A DNA stretch of 64,000 bases from Drosophila pseudoobscura (GCF_009870125.1 NC_046680.1:14465501-14529500), one strand, 5' to 3'. Positions 1 to 11,592 are shown, counted from the stretch's first letter. Made by a program: numbers and translations. Notes: generated by a model not told the origin, from the sequence alone.

Positions 1-820
1 ATAATAATGCGTGTGAGTCGATGAGTGTATGTGTGGTGTGGGGTGGAGTGTGGTGTGGTGTGTATATTTAAGGACAATTTAAACAATAATTAAAAACTTA
101 GCAGTGAATTCTCGATTGGTTTTTATAAATGTACAAAATGTAATTAATAAACATCAAAAACTATATATTTTAAACTAAACAAAAGCACAGAGAATTGCCG
201 GTCCAATGCCTACAATTAATTAAAATTTGTTTTTAATGCCTAATTATCAACTATGATATATGTATAATCAATGTATATTTGTATGTATGTATAATTGGTT
301 TCGTAATATTTTAAACTACAATTTATAACATGCGCCACGACGTAAACGAACAAAGGCCCTGGGTTGGGGGAAGATGGATGCCAATAATGGACAGACGATA
401 GAAATACAGATGTATATATAATATATAAACGCTTTATGGGAGGGAGGTGTGTGTGTGGGTGTATATATATTATGTATATATTTATATATATAAATGTATA
501 TGTGTATATGCACTTGGTAACTATGTATAAGATGAGAGTCCGTACATACTCGCTAAATAATTGATTTTCAACTGCAAAAAGCGCAGCGCACACACGATTG
601 AACAGCAACAAACAAATTATATAGAAACAAAAGGTATGTGGAATCGGCAGGGATCAGGGTCCCTAGAATTTTGATATAAGCGTCGCGTTCTCCTCGCATG
701 CGCCTTTTTGTATATGTATATGTTGGTGTATATTTATTTATAGGTGCCTATGTATTTGCATATGCGTGGGTGTGGGTGTGTGGGGGATTTTATCTCTGGA
801 TTCTATCGATCGCTTGGTCC
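1..820 (-). other. Smurf 3' UTR / downstream flank
   Basis: There is no convincing coding sequence here. The stretch is AT-rich, with TATG/TGTA and TATA simple repeats around 250-520 and 700-780. Since Smurf ends at 821 on the minus strand, this is probably its 3' UTR and flank. A minus-strand AATAAA lies near 731 (read as tttatt on the plus strand), so a short 3' UTR is possible; a longer one cannot be excluded. Confidence 0.5.
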
Positions 821-3800
821 CTACTCCACGGCAAAGCCACAGGTCTCCTCCACCGCTTGGGTCAGCTTATCGCAGAGCAGCTGATAGTTCTCGTAAGGCG
901 GTAGATCGATCCGATTGAAGCAGGTGTGCGCCTTGGGGAGGTTCTGTGTGGGAACATCGACGGTGAGGTGGATGGTGAACAGACGTGGCCCCACCGCACC
1001 CGTGGATCCTTGCAGTGCACGGAATCCCTGCAACGGCACCCGCGACGACCCCGTCACAAACTGCAGCAGACGTGCTCGCATCTCAGAGCTGTACGACTCG
1101 ACCACCTGCATAAAAAAAATTATTATTTACCAATCTATAAATATAAGGTAAGGACGGTGTCCTTTCGCACCTGCCAGAACCACAGCACTTGCGTCGTCTC
1201 GTTCGTACAGTGCTTCAGTCTCGTATTGTTGCGCCAATCGTTGACATCGATGCTCGAGATGCCGCCAATGACCAATTCCAGTTCCCGCTCATCAAACGGT
1301 CGCAGCAGATGGTTGGGTATCAGCTCACAGAAGCCTGCAAGAAGAGGATTCATTTGGGTATTGATATCAATCTGAGATTTACAATCAGATGATGTACAGA
1401 CCTTTCTGCAGAGCCAGAAACTGCTGTTCGATACCGCGCATGAAGCGATAGTTTACATAGAGCTTAACGTACTCGCGCTTGTTCTCCTCCGTGACGGGTA
1501 TGGCGGCGCCGCCAGGCTTCAGTTCGTGCACCACCAGAGCCCCAAAGCTATTGTTCTCCACGCTGAATGTCGACTCGATGATGCCGCTAATGTTGCTCTC
1601 CCTGCAAAACAAATAAAGATACACAGGCTTAAAATGTGCCGAGGTAGAGTGAGCACTGATCCACTTACAGCATCCAGGTGAGGCTGCGGTGCAGCTCAGG
1701 ATCGACGCCCTCGATGTCGCCCAGCGTGATGGGTTTGTTCAGCAGCTGCTTGTAGAAGGGCGTGGTGAAGCCCCCGTCGAGGCAGTGGCCGTGGAACACG
1801 GCTATGCCCAGGGTGCGGCCCACAAAGTGAAAGTAGGAGAGATGGTCCGGATTCACGCCCGAATCGGGATTGATCTGCAGCGTGTAGTGGTCGTCGCGAC
1901 TGTACTGAAACAGGCCGTACTGCGGATTGAGCATCTCGCGGGAGAGCAGATGCAGCCACTCGCGGGCCACACCGCCATAGTCCAAACCCTCCTCACCCTT
2001 GAACTTGACCATCAAACGCTTGCGCATGTCCTTGGCCCGCATCTTCATTATCAGTCTATAGCTCTCCTCGAAAATCTCGTTGCGCGACACCTCTAGCCGG
2101 CAGTGGCCGGACTGCGGCTGCATCGTTTGCAGCTCGGTGCGCAGGGCGCGTAGTTTTCCGACCAGATCCCGGCGGTACTTTGGCAGCAAGTCGGCCCCCT
2201 CGAGCAGGCCCTGCGGCAGGCCTTCCGGACAAATGCGATGCGGGGTGTTCGTTATAGTTGTCGCTGTCGTGTTTGCTGCCGTGGAGCCTGCTGCTGCTGC
2301 TGTTGGTGGTGGGGCAGGTGCAGGGCCAGGTGCAGCTGGCTGATTGGATGTAGAAGTGGGATTGGGCGCGGACGCGGAAGCCGCCGACGCCGCTGCTGCT
2401 GTCGTGGGTGGTGTGGCAGCGCCAGGAGCTGCTGCTCCAGTCGGCGGCACAGGTCCCCGGCGAATCAGCTGCAGCAGACTCCCACTGAGACGCGGATCCG
2501 TGAACTGTGTCGTGCGGTTGTTGTGGTCCACAAAATAGACGCGTCCGGAGGCCGTTTTCCTCTGCTCCCAGCCACTGGGCAAAGGACCGATAGAGTCCAG
2601 CGGCAGATGCTGGGTGTCAAAGTCCCGCGGTATCCGCGGATCGTGCCACGTGGACACACCCGTGGGTATGTGATAGAAGTACACCTGGCCCTGTTGCGTG
2701 GTCCGCATCTCGTAGCCGGAGGGCAGGTCCAGAAAGGGACGCGCCGCCTGATTGGCCGCTGCAATAGCGGCCGATGCTAATCTCTGTCCAGATCCTCCCC
2801 CTCCCCCTCCTGCACTGCCTCCGTGGCGGGTACCGCGTGAGGAGCGACGCCGCGTGGAGGGCTCATCGCCCCCCTGCTGCCGAGAGCTGCGACGCTGTGA
2901 ACGCTGGCCCGGAGTCGCCGCAGTGTAGGATCTGCCGCCTCCTGGCTGGCTGTTTGCATTCGGACTGTGTACAGTGTTTCCATTGGCAGCGGGCGTAGCT
3001 GCTGCTGGGGATGTGGCAGCATTCGTTGCGGGCGGACTCTGACTCTGGCTCTGATTGTGCCTGGGTGGCGTCGTTGTCCTTGTCGTTGAGTTCGCTGTCG
3101 CTGTCGTTGCTGATGACTCCTCCTGGGTCCAGCCATTGCTGGCACTTTGTGGCTGGGCCGCTTGGAAGCTGCCATTCCCACTCCCTGTCCCACTTTGAGC
3201 ATTCCCATTCACATAGTTCTGCTGACCCGTTGGCGATGTGGACGTGCCCTCGCCGGGAGCATGGGATCCATGGCCGTGGCCATTCGTTTGATGCTTTGGC
3301 GTTTTCACATGATTCACGTGATTGTCGTTGTTGCTGTGGAGGCGACCCGTCGCCGTCGTTGTCGTCGTCGTGCTGCTGGTGGGCGTGGTCGGTTCGTTGC
3401 CGCAGCGCGTCTCCAAGGTGCGACCGCCGGACGGGGTCGTGGAGGAGGACTTTTTGCCAGGTGTGGTCACGGCCATTGAGGCCATTGGCGTCGTGGGGCT
3501 GGTGTTTTCCTTGCCCACACTGGACAGGATCTCCGTGGAGTGGCGTCGCTCGTCCGACCCCGTCCCAGCCGCCTCTCGATTGCGATTGCCGCCATTCAGC
3601 AGATTGGTGCAGGTCGTGGAGCGTGTGGGACCCGCCGGCGCCTGCCTATCCCCGTGGCCGTGGCTGTTGTTGCCATTGTGGTGGCGCTGTTGCGGTGATG
3701 TGCCGCCGCCACCCGGCAGCCTGGGTCGGTCCCATTGGGTGGATTTGGTGGCGTGGTTCACATAGTAGATCCGTCCGTTGTCCGTGCGCCGCTCCTCCCA

Positions 3801-6800
3801 GCCTTCGGGCAGACTGTCCTCCGAAGAATCATCCTCGGAGGGTCCCCGCACATCGCCGCTGGGGCCGACAATGGCCAGGGGATTGCCGCTGCTAGGGCCA
3901 TCCTTCGACAGCAGCGATATAATGATCTGTCCACGCACCAGCTCATCGTCGTCCGGCGATAGTTTGCCCAAATCCAAGCGTTGAACTGAAAGTGCAATGA
4001 ATTATCGTCAGCACGAACGAAGAGAGAGTGACGGAGGGGGATACTTACATCCTGCCCCTTTGAGGCTTTGAATGGTGAAGGCGGGTATCCTCACGCAGCC
4101 CAGGAAGCCGCTGCCTTTGTGTATCTTTCGCTGATTCCACACGGTTATGGTGATTGCATCGGCCAGGCCCAGGAACAGATCGTAGTGCGCATTCCATTTG
4201 GGGTCCAGCGAGGATTTGCTTATCTCCGTCGAGTACACCTGACCAGTGCCATCCACCTGGACTTTGGCGAAGGGATCGGGGAGGCCTGCAAACACCAAAC
4301 AATTGAAAGGGGAAATGGAAACGATTACCCAACGATTCTGCCATTCTGTATTGTCAACAATGATGATACGATTGCGTGCCTAAGATCTGAATGGGAATGG
4401 TAATCCATTTAGCACTATTAACCACATATCACCCCATAAATGGCTTATATTTGGATTCATATCTGAGTAATATATCTGATCTTTTTAGTTAGTTATCAAC
4501 ATGCATCGCTTCCAGTTTGTGGGGTTTCTCCTGCTGCAGCTACTGCTGCAGGGATACATGTACTCCCATAGACATCCTGGCTTCACACAGCGTCTGCAGA
4601 TCAATCCACTCTGCCTGGAACTCCAGCAGAGGACAACGCCAGCATCAGGAGCAGCAGAAATAATCTTCTCCCCCTTGGAGGAGGACACCACAGAGGCAGA
4701 TTAATCGCGTGGGGGGAAGCAGCAGAAGCAGTAAAAGTTCCCCTTGTGATTGTGAGGTTCCCCGCGGTGCCAGGCCATGGGTTATCTCTCTCGAATAGGG
4801 GCCATCCCCCCCGTTGGTCGGAATCGTATATAAAAGCAGAAGCATTCATCACTTCGCAGCATCATTCTACAGTCCGCAAAATGTCTTCCACTTGGCTGAA
4901 CCTGCTGGGCCTTCTGGTCGCCCTGTTCCTAGCCCTGGCCACAGGAGGAGAAGCCTCACCGTTCAATGAGAACCGCTTCCGAGCACGCACCCAGCCACGA
5001 CAAGGATCCATGCCACCGATACCCACCACACCGCCATTCAATCCCTACGGATGAGGCAAACCAACGATTAAATAAATCTGAATCTGAAGAATGCTTCAAA
5101 CCTAAATATCTGTATATCTTCCGCACAGATCGGGGCAGTGATTGGGGCCAAGTGTGTCATTTATTAAGAGGGACAGAAGGGGGGACTAGCGGTTGGGTAG
5201 GGGATTGGGGGTTGGGTGTTCCTATCTGCCAATCTCTGCTATCAAATCAGCCAACTTCCCACCCGCTGTGGCTGCCGCTGCCCCCAACGCTGCTTATCGT
5301 CCCACAGCCCCATAGTGTGCCCCGCACGGGGAAACTTGACAAATTAAGCGCACGGGCATTCCAAGGGAATTAAACAATTGGGAGGGAACTACTTGCACGG
5401 CTCTCACTGTGTACGTATGTATATCGTCTCCGCTGACTCAGTTCGCAGGTAAATGAGAACACAGCCATAGGAGGCCTCGTTTGAGTATCCCCAACCATCG
5501 CTTGCCTTGCTCCAGGCTCCAGGATACACGAATCCTGCTCAGTATGCCCAAGCCTTTGTGTCTCGTGTAATTTGAGACGGAGACCCCTCGTTGATGTCCA
5601 TTGCTGTTGTCGCCACACAGCTGTTCGATTGATTTCATGCCACAGAGAACACACACAAAACGAGCCAAGGCAGACACAATCGAAGATCGTGTGACTTTTG
5701 GATACCCTTTCAGGCTTCGATTCTGATCCAAAGTATCTTGTGATATCTATCCCGTTGACCAGGCTTCTGCAGGGACATCTGGTATCTGGAATGCCTGCCA
5801 AAGTTAAGCAACCCGAAGCGACACTCACTTCATGGTTGAAGAGCGCGAAAAGTAAGAAGTGGCGAAGCTTTCGACTGGCGTCAGCCACATGTCTCGTCCA
5901 ATTTTCAACCCTATTTGGCTTTACGCTACGTGGCACAGTGCCCGTTCCCTCAGAGCCCCATTGAAGAGGAAGTTGCACGACTGGCTGCACTTTCACTCGC
6001 TGCTGAGGGGGCAGACGAGGCAGGCAGGCGGGAAGGCAGTCTTGCATAAAGCGTGTGCCGTGTGCCGTGCGTCATCTCTTCTTTATTGGATTATTATGAA
6101 ACAAAACAAACAAAAAACGGAAACCGTGACATTTAGGAAGCGGCTGCTGCTGCATCGCAGGCCGCGCGCTCCTTGATGCGCTCCTCGATGAGCGGACGGA
6201 AGTGACGGATGAGGCCCTGCGGCGGCCAAGATGCCCCGTCGCCCAGGGCGCAAATGGTGTGGCCCTCGATCTGCTTGGTGATCTCCCACAGCATGTCGAT
6301 CTCCCCGACGCTGGCCTGCCCGGTCACGAAGCGCTGCATGATCAGATTCACCCAGTGGAGGCCCTCGCGGCAGGGGGTGCACTGGCCGCAGCTCTCGTGC
6401 TTGTAGAAGGCGGCCAAACGGGCTATGGCCTTGATGATGTCCGTCTGCTTGTTCATCACTATGATGGCGCCGGTGCCTAGGGAGGAGCGCACGGCCATGA
6501 GGCCGTCGTAGTCGTGGATGGCCTTGCTGGCGTCCTCCTTGGGAATGCAGGGAGTGGACGAGCCGCCCGGGATAATGGCCAGCAGATTGTCCCATCCACC
6601 GATGACCCCGCCCGCATGGCGTTCGATTAGCTCACGCGTGGGCATCGACAACTCCTCCTCGACGGTGCAAGGCCGCTCCACGTGGCCGGAGATGTTGAAG
6701 AGCTTTGTGCCAGAGTTGCGGGTGCGTCCGAAGCTGGCGAACCAGTTGCCGCCGCGGCGACAGATCGTAGGAGCCACCGACACCGTCTCCACATTGGTCA

Positions 6801-9283
6801 CCGTCGAGGGGCAGCCAAATACCCCGATGTCCGCCGGGAAGGGGGGCTTATTGCGCGGCTTGCCCGCCTTCCCCTCAAGCGATTCGATGAGCGATGTTTC
6901 CTCGCCGCACACGTAGGCGCCCGCTCCCCGCTGGACATAGAGATCGAACTCGAAACCGGAACCGCAGGCGTTCGGCCCCAGGAAGCCCGCCTTGTAAGCC
7001 TCCAGGATGGCGTACTGCAGGTTGCAGGCCTCGTTGTAGAACTCCCCGCGGATGTAGATGTATCCGGTGTTGGCCCCCATCGCACGGCCCGCTATCAGGC
7101 AGCCCTCCACCAACTTGTGCGGATCGTGGCGCAGGATCTCGCGGTCCTTGCAGGTGCCCGGCTCCCCCTCATCGGCGTTGACCAGCAGAAACTTGGGCCT
7201 TCCATCCGGTGGCTTATTCATGAACGACCACTTTAGGCCGCTCGGGAAGCCGGCACCGCCGCGGCCGCGCAGTCCCGAGGTCTTCATCTCGTTGATGATC
7301 CACAGATGACCCTTCCCTAGGATCTCCTTGGTCATGTACCAGTCGCCGCGCTTCATGGCGGCCTTCAGGCGCCAGTCGTGCCGGCCGTAAAGATTGGTAA
7401 AGATGCGATCAGCATCGGCCAGAGGGCCAAATGTTTTCTTTGTCTGTGGCGGCGGTGTGCCCGGTGGGAGTTTTCTGGGTGGAAGAGCTCCTGCCTTGCG
7501 AGGAGGTGCCCTTTTGGAGGGTCCATCTTTGGCTGGAGGAGGAGGAGGAGGAGGGCCTGCTGGACCCTTTGCTTTTTGTGCCACAGCAGGCCAATTCTGA
7601 GCCAAGCGTCCGCGCGACTCCCTCTCAACCTTCTTGGCCGCCTTCTGAAGCACCTCCTCCAGTCGGTCGTCTTCGGTCTCCAGCGTCCTCTCGTTGACGG
7701 GAAACTTGCTTTTGGAATTCTTGCGCGACTCCACCGGGAAGTTGGCGAGGGGCTTCAATCTGCTGAAATCGAACTTCTTCTTCGTGTCATTGACGATTAG
7801 GTCTTCCTTCCGTTTTCCCTGGCGGCTGTCAAGTATTTCGAGCAGGCGGTTCGCTGGCTCCTCCTCCACGGGGAATTTCGATGCCGCTGGAGCGGTTATC
7901 ACGAATGGAAATTTCGATGCCTTTAGTCGCTGCTGCTTATCGGCACTTTCTTTTGGTTTTTCGTGCAGCTTTCCGCTGGGATTCCTCCCACCTTTGGACC
8001 CCTTTCCATCCGCCAGGGTTCTGATAAGAGAAATCTTGTAATTTTTGGACAGCTGCTGCCGCAGCAGACCTAAGGGTATCATTTTCGAGATGCTATCTGT
8101 TCCGATTTGTGCCGATTAATAAATTGAGTTTATATTTTGATAAGCAAAAGCCAAGGGCAACTATGCCTGGGGTCAACGAGAGAAAAAACCCACTACGAAT
8201 CGATTGCTCACAGTTATAGCGTCATAGTCCTATGGTGATCTATTTATATCGTAAAAAACTTAAAGTAGCAAAAACTTAAAGTAAAAACCCGAAAGGCACC
8301 GTTTTTCAAGGTTTCTCCCACCGATGACAGTGCAGCCAGTGCGCCTAGGCCATAAAATGTTCGAGTATTTGTCTCAAATCTAATCAGACACTGTCGATAA
8401 AACAAAAAGAAACAAAAGGCAGGATGGGAAAAATAATTCCCCGCCACGAATGTAGAGCAAGAGCCACCGAGAGACCCTGGACTTTTCTATGGATAGATTC
8501 CACATTGGAATTATCATGGCTACGATCCCTTCTTTGGGATCTCTTCTTCTCATACAATATATAGCACTAATATATGCTATGGGTTTACTGTTTTGGGCAG
8601 TTGTTGGGAAATGCTCAGAGCGTGATTTAAGTGCAGCGATGTGTAAAAAAAATGTGGACAAGATACGAGAGTGGGGGGAAAAATAATAAATAACAAACAA
8701 ACAAAATAAGGGGAAAGAAAAATTATGCCTCGTGCCCCAGTGTGAGTGTGTGTGATGTGAGCCGCAATGAAAGCAAATTAGTAATAATCACTTTTGTTAT
8801 ATCTAAACAGAAAATATATGGAAAAAAAGAGCTCAGATATGGCACAACGATACAGACAGGCAGACGGACAGACATTCACACATTTTATTTGATGGGGGGG
8901 CCAGGCATAGTGCCGCAATTTGGTGAAAAATGAAAGTAGACAAAAGGAAGTGCTAAATTTAGCAATACTTCATTTCATATGCATATATATTCGTAGGTAA
9001 TGGGAAAGAGTGTGAGGGAACCCACTGGGAAATTTGATTTAGAAACACGCGCGGCTCTGGATGGATTTCGATACCAAGAACTCTCCCAAGCAAATAAAAA
9101 AAAACACACACAAAATAAGTACTCACGAAATAAATCCTTGCGAGCCAAGTTTCGAGCACACAATACTGTAAAACGGAAGAGGGAAATGTTTAGAGCCAAC
9201 GATCGTTCATTTTGGTGCTGTGCAAAAAACTTACTCGTTATTCGAACTTTGTGTGTACCATTGCGACGTGGATAGTTATTCAT
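821..9283 (-). CDS. Smurf: Smurf, C2-WW-HECT E3 ubiquitin ligase
   Basis: CDS is complement(join(821..1105,1171..1334,1402..1601,1669..3985,4049..4285,9127..9165,9235..9283)), giving 1096 aa. All phases agree. Order: C2 domain (about residues 10-110, with RLPDPFAKV), WW1 (about 166-198), a long Ser/Thr/Gln/Gly-rich linker, WW2 (528-561), WW3 (576-608), then HECT (about 720-1096) with catalytic Cys1064 in [10 protein letters not shown]. In the family, Smurf transfers ubiquitin to receptor-regulated Smads and limits BMP/Dpp signalling; C2 binds membranes and WW domains bind PY motifs. The linker is longer and more repetitive than vertebrate Smurfs. The donor after exon 5 is GTCTGT, weaker than the others. 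The first coding exons are tiny (49 and 39 nt) and are separated from the rest by a 4.84-kb intron that holds other genes. Confidence 0.96.
4501..4704 (+). CDS. possible small secreted peptide
   Basis: An open frame of 67 codons lies inside the large Smurf intron on the opposite strand. Residues 1-22 look like a signal peptide (MHRFQF then a Leu-rich core, with cleavage plausible after YMYS). The remaining 45 residues are acidic toward the C-terminus and contain one Cys. I do not recognise the family. Context is suggestive only: it ends at the start of the NF-kappaB-like cluster and is 177 bp upstream of the proline-rich peptide gene. No clear polyadenylation signal or strong TATA box was seen. 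It may be chance. Confidence 0.35.
   Translation: MHRFQFVGFLLLQLLLQGYMYSHRHPGFTQRLQINPLCLELQQRTTPASGAAEIIFSPLEEDTTEAD
4710..4864 (+). promoter_or_regulatory. immune-type promoter: kappaB-like sites, GATA, TATA
   Basis: Upstream of the peptide gene at 4881 lie: a G-run with GGGGAAGC at 4713-4720; the minus-strand kappaB-like GGGGAACTTTT at 4733-4743; minus-strand CGGGGAACCTC at 4754-4764; a GATA site (TTATCT, 4782-4787); GGGGCCATCC at 4798-4807; and a TATA box TATATAAAAG at 4827-4836. An initiator-like TCATTC lies at 4862-4867. Clustered kappaB plus GATA sites close to a TATA box are the known arrangement of Drosophila antimicrobial peptide promoters driven by Dif/Dorsal/Relish and Serpent. 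Function here is inferred from motifs only. Confidence 0.6.
4881..5054 (+). CDS. short proline-rich secreted peptide, candidate immune effector
   Basis: The product has 57 aa. Residues 1-25 form a signal peptide ([18 protein letters not shown] core, cleavage likely after GGEA). The mature part of about 32 residues begins SPFNENRF; it is rich in Pro and Arg, has no Cys, and ends PPFNPYG. It loosely resembles linear proline-rich fly peptides such as metchnikowin in composition, but I do not recognise a definite orthologue. The gene is intronless and compact: TATA at 4827, ATG at 4881, AATAAA at 5071-5076, only 17 nt after the stop. It lies in the Smurf intron, antisense to Smurf. The kappaB/GATA cluster directly upstream suggests induction by infection. 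Confidence 0.75.
   Translation: MSSTWLNLLGLLVALFLALATGGEASPFNENRFRARTQPRQGSMPPIPTTPPFNPYG
5055..6132. other. intronic spacer of Smurf
   Basis: This is Smurf intron sequence between the peptide gene and the complex I paralogue. It includes the peptide gene's polyadenylation signal (5071-5076) and presumably the 3' UTR of the complex I paralogue at its right end. A 225-codon minus-strand open frame (5370-6047) has no recognisable domain or signal and is probably fortuitous. Confidence 0.5.
6133..8082 (-). CDS. intronless NADH dehydrogenase 51-kDa subunit (NDUFV1) paralogue
   Basis: The product is 649 aa in a single exon. Residues 1 to about 220 are a basic, low-complexity extension with recurring KFPV motifs (SKFPF, SKFPV, NFPVES, SKFPVNE) and a poly-Pro run. 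From about 221 the NDUFV1 core follows: [13 protein letters not shown] for FMN/NADH binding, then [10 protein letters not shown] and HTICALGDG, which supply the four Cys of the N3 [4Fe-4S] cluster. All key residues look intact. The normal subunit is about 470-500 aa, so the extension is the unusual part. No introns and location inside a Smurf intron point to a retrogene. I recall D. melanogaster having testis-biased ND-51-like paralogues, and this is probably one; the exact orthologue is uncertain. The N-terminus [13 protein letters not shown] is compatible with a mitochondrial presequence. Confidence 0.93.
   Translation of the reverse strand: MIPLGLLRQQLSKNYKISLIRTLADGKGSKGGRNPSGKLHEKPKESADKQQRLKASKFPFVITAPAASKFPVEEEPANRLLEILDSRQGKRKEDLIVNDTKKKFDFSRLKPLANFPVESRKNSKSKFPVNERTLETEDDRLEEVLQKAAKKVERESRGRLAQNWPAVAQKAKGPAGPPPPPPPAKDGPSKRAPPRKAGALPPRKLPPGTPPPQTKKTFGPLADADRIFTNLYGRHDWRLKAAMKRGDWYMTKEILGKGHLWIINEMKTSGLRGRGGAGFPSGLKWSFMNKPPDGRPKFLLVNADEGEPGTCKDREILRHDPHKLVEGCLIAGRAMGANTGYIYIRGEFYNEACNLQYAILEAYKAGFLGPNACGSGFEFDLYVQRGAGAYVCGEETSLIESLEGKAGKPRNKPPFPADIGVFGCPSTVTNVETVSVAPTICRRGGNWFASFGRTRNSGTKLFNISGHVERPCTVEEELSMPTRELIERHAGGVIGGWDNLLAIIPGGSSTPCIPKEDASKAIHDYDGLMAVRSSLGTGAIIVMNKQTDIIKAIARLAAFYKHESCGQCTPCREGLHWVNLIMQRFVTGQASVGEIDMLWEITKQIEGHTICALGDGASWPPQGLIRHFRPLIEERIKERAACDAAAAAS
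8083..9126. other. intronic spacer of Smurf with a doubtful 65-codon ORF
   Basis: This is the remaining Smurf intron. It includes the 5' flank of the complex I paralogue. A plus-strand frame at 8489-8686 encodes 65 aa with a hydrophobic stretch ([20 protein letters not shown]) and then a charged tail, which would suit a single-pass membrane peptide. Its start context is poor and no promoter motif was found, so I do not call it a gene. Confidence 0.35.
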
Positions 9284-10932
9284 AATTTCCGACTTTTAAT
9301 TGGTATTGTTTTGCTTTTGTAAATATAGGTTCATTTATTTTGTATGCCGATTAATTATTTATACGACAATTAGACGGCGCCCAAGCAGCATGTTTGTTTC
9401 TCTGGTTGCTGGTGACGGCCGTGTTGCTGCTTCTGTTGTTGTTGGTAAAGGGATAGGGAGAAGGAGGAGGTGGTGGCGGTGGCGGAGGTGGACGTAGCAA
9501 GAAATATTTTCATTGCCGAAGGTAACTGCTGCTGCTGCTGCTGCTGCTGGCTCTCCCTCCGCTGCTGCCGTTCTTGTTGCTGTTTTTTTCGATAGCCTTG
9601 ACGCTGGTTTTTGTTGTTGTTATTGTTGCAGCTGCAATTGCGGTTTTGTGTCATTGTATGCACTCACACATATGCATGCTAACAGCGATTTGTTAGTTAT
9701 TACAAACTGCAATAGAAAGATATCGACAAAAAAAGGTTATTTTATCAATAAATTCGCGGTTACAAAACACTTTGATAGGGCCCTTCCGTCCCACTTCTTC
9801 TGCTCCAGCAAGGTGAGACAGGTAGGGGCAGAGTTTGCAGGTAGCAAAAAAAAATATATGCACGAGAACTCACCCGAAATTGTTTTGCTGTTTGCTGTTA
9901 CCGTTGTTGCTGCTGCTGCTTTGAAAACAATTCACACGCACATGTCTCGCTCACACGCACACATCCATACACACTGACGCCCCTCTCTTGCTAGGCAAGG
10001 GAATCGAGGCTTAACTTTATTATGTGTTTCATAAATTGTATTAAATTAAATTCCACTAGGCGTTTAATTAACTTTAATTTAGCTGCTGCTCTTGTATGGG
10101 TGCGCCTCGCATTTGCATTCGTATTTGTACGGGCGTGTGTGTGTGTTGCAAAAATTTGCAATAATAATCAATTGAGGCAAATTTGGTGGCTCGATTCTTT
10201 TTAAATTTATTATAAACTACACACATGTGCTGTGCCTATATGTACACTCGTCTATATGTAGTGCGCTCTATTTCAGCGCGATTGCAATAAATATTCTTTC
10301 GTTTTACGCACGGTGAGTGCGAGCGAGCAACGGAAGGGTGCCGACGACCGAGGGAGGTACGGAAGGGACCAAAACCACGAGAATGTGTTTGAAAAGCGCG
10401 TGCTATGCTTCTGCAGCCATTCGTTATGGGTTTTCACTTTTTGATTAGTTAAACTACATTATTAACTGCCAGCTCAGTTGCTTTTGCGCACGTTTATAAA
10501 CTAATGTATCGCAGAAATTAGTTCTACGAACGCCATTTTTATTGTTGGTGTGTTTCAGTGCTGGTAAACGTATTTCATTGGCCTTATTCAACACTTATCA
10601 CCACTGTTACCAAATCGGCTGTTTTATAGCTAGTTCTTGGAATTTGTCTACATTCGAACACTGCTGTTATCCGGAGTTTGGACTACTTTAAATTGATAAA
10701 ATCTATGCCTACAAACCCCATCTAATAACAAACTTTATGAAATACACAACATTTTGTTGTATAGTTGAGCTATATTTTAGCATATTTTCTGCAAAAACTG
10801 ATATTTTTTCTTGCGAAAAGATTGGTAGCCCTGATCACGTTCAAAATTTCCGTGCCGACTTACAACACTTGGAGTAAATGGTTTTTGGCGGCGATTGTGT
10901 TTTTATATTTTTTATTTAATCTCGTTTCCATA
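9284..10932. other. Smurf 5' UTR/promoter flank and RNASEH2C upstream region
   Basis: No coding sequence is supported. The stretch holds a (CTG)8 run at about 9526-9549 next to a GGAGGTGG-rich tract at 9461-9493, which on the minus strand gives a spurious poly-Gln frame. It also holds (CA)-rich DNA near 9935-9976. The Smurf leader and promoter must lie here or beyond, and RNASEH2C starts divergently at 10933. No clear TATA box for either gene was identified. Confidence 0.45.
9526..9549 (+). repeat. (CTG)n trinucleotide run
   Basis: About eight CTG units in the 5' flank or leader of Smurf. They read CAG in the sense direction of Smurf. Confidence 0.85.
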
Positions 10933-11458
10933 ATGTCGATTACCTTGGATTTTAATGGAAAAAACTTGGCTAAAGGCAAGTCCCTGCATCTGCACTATTT
11001 GCCAGCTAAGATAAGTGGAGATGGGGAAGCAAATGTGGAGACCTACTTCAACAATTATACACGTGAAGCACCCGATTACGGATCAGGAATGCTGAACAAT
11101 GCCTTGCGCGGCTATCCTCTGGTGGGCGAGCGGATGAAAGTACCGGAAGGTTACAAGGGCCTAGTCCTGCAGGAGACGGAGAAGCCTTTGAGCGAGTCAG
11201 CTGACCGTCAATTGCGCCTCACCGGTGTTTTTGACGAGTTCACCTACTGGAACTACGATAAAGTCCCCTCAAACGGCGATCCCTTCAGACAAGCCATGCT
11301 TATGGCAGACGTGGCCAAGGCGGTAAGTACAGGAAGCTCCAGTGCGACAAATATAAGAGTAATGTCCTTTCTTCCAGCTGTCCGAACCCATAAGCGAGCA
11401 AGATTTGGAGGCAGAAATTAGACGAAACCTGGAAAGCAAAAAGGAAAACGATTCCTAG
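10933..11458 (+). CDS. RNASEH2C: ribonuclease H2 subunit C
   Basis: CDS is join(10933..11322,11378..11458), giving 156 aa. The intron is 55 bp with GTAAGT and TTCCAG borders, phase 0. The protein matches the RNase H2 C family in length and in features such as LHYLPAKISGDG near the N-terminus and the central block NALRGYPLVGERMKVPEGYKG, cut here to LRGYPLVGERMKVPEGY. It is a non-catalytic scaffold of the heterotrimeric RNase H2 that removes ribonucleotides from genomic DNA and degrades RNA:DNA hybrids. The start at 10933 is the first in-frame ATG. I recall the D. melanogaster orthologue as CG30105. It is convergent with icln, with 134 bp between the stop codons. Confidence 0.9.
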
Positions 11459-11592
11459 CTCTTTAGCGCGCTTACAGCGTTTATTATATAATATTCCAAA
11501 AGCTAATCAAATATAATCTTAACATTTCATACTTTTTAGTCTTAAATTTATATAAGATTTCAAATATAAATACGTTTAGTATCAGTGATGGT

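Noticed and set aside
3011-3895. 294-codon plus-strand open frame
   Set aside because: It is antisense to the low-complexity linker of Smurf, and its composition (Ser/Cys/Trp-rich) reflects the other strand's repeats.
5370-6047. 225-codon minus-strand open frame inside the Smurf intron
   Set aside because: It has no domain, no promoter motif and no signal peptide, and the sequence is not recognisable. Length alone is not enough.
8489-8686. 65-codon frame with a hydrophobic segment
   Set aside because: The start context is weak and no promoter or polyadenylation signal was seen. It is mentioned in the spacer entry only.
9370-9663. poly-Gln frame upstream of Smurf
   Set aside because: It is produced by the CTG and GGAGGTGG simple repeats.
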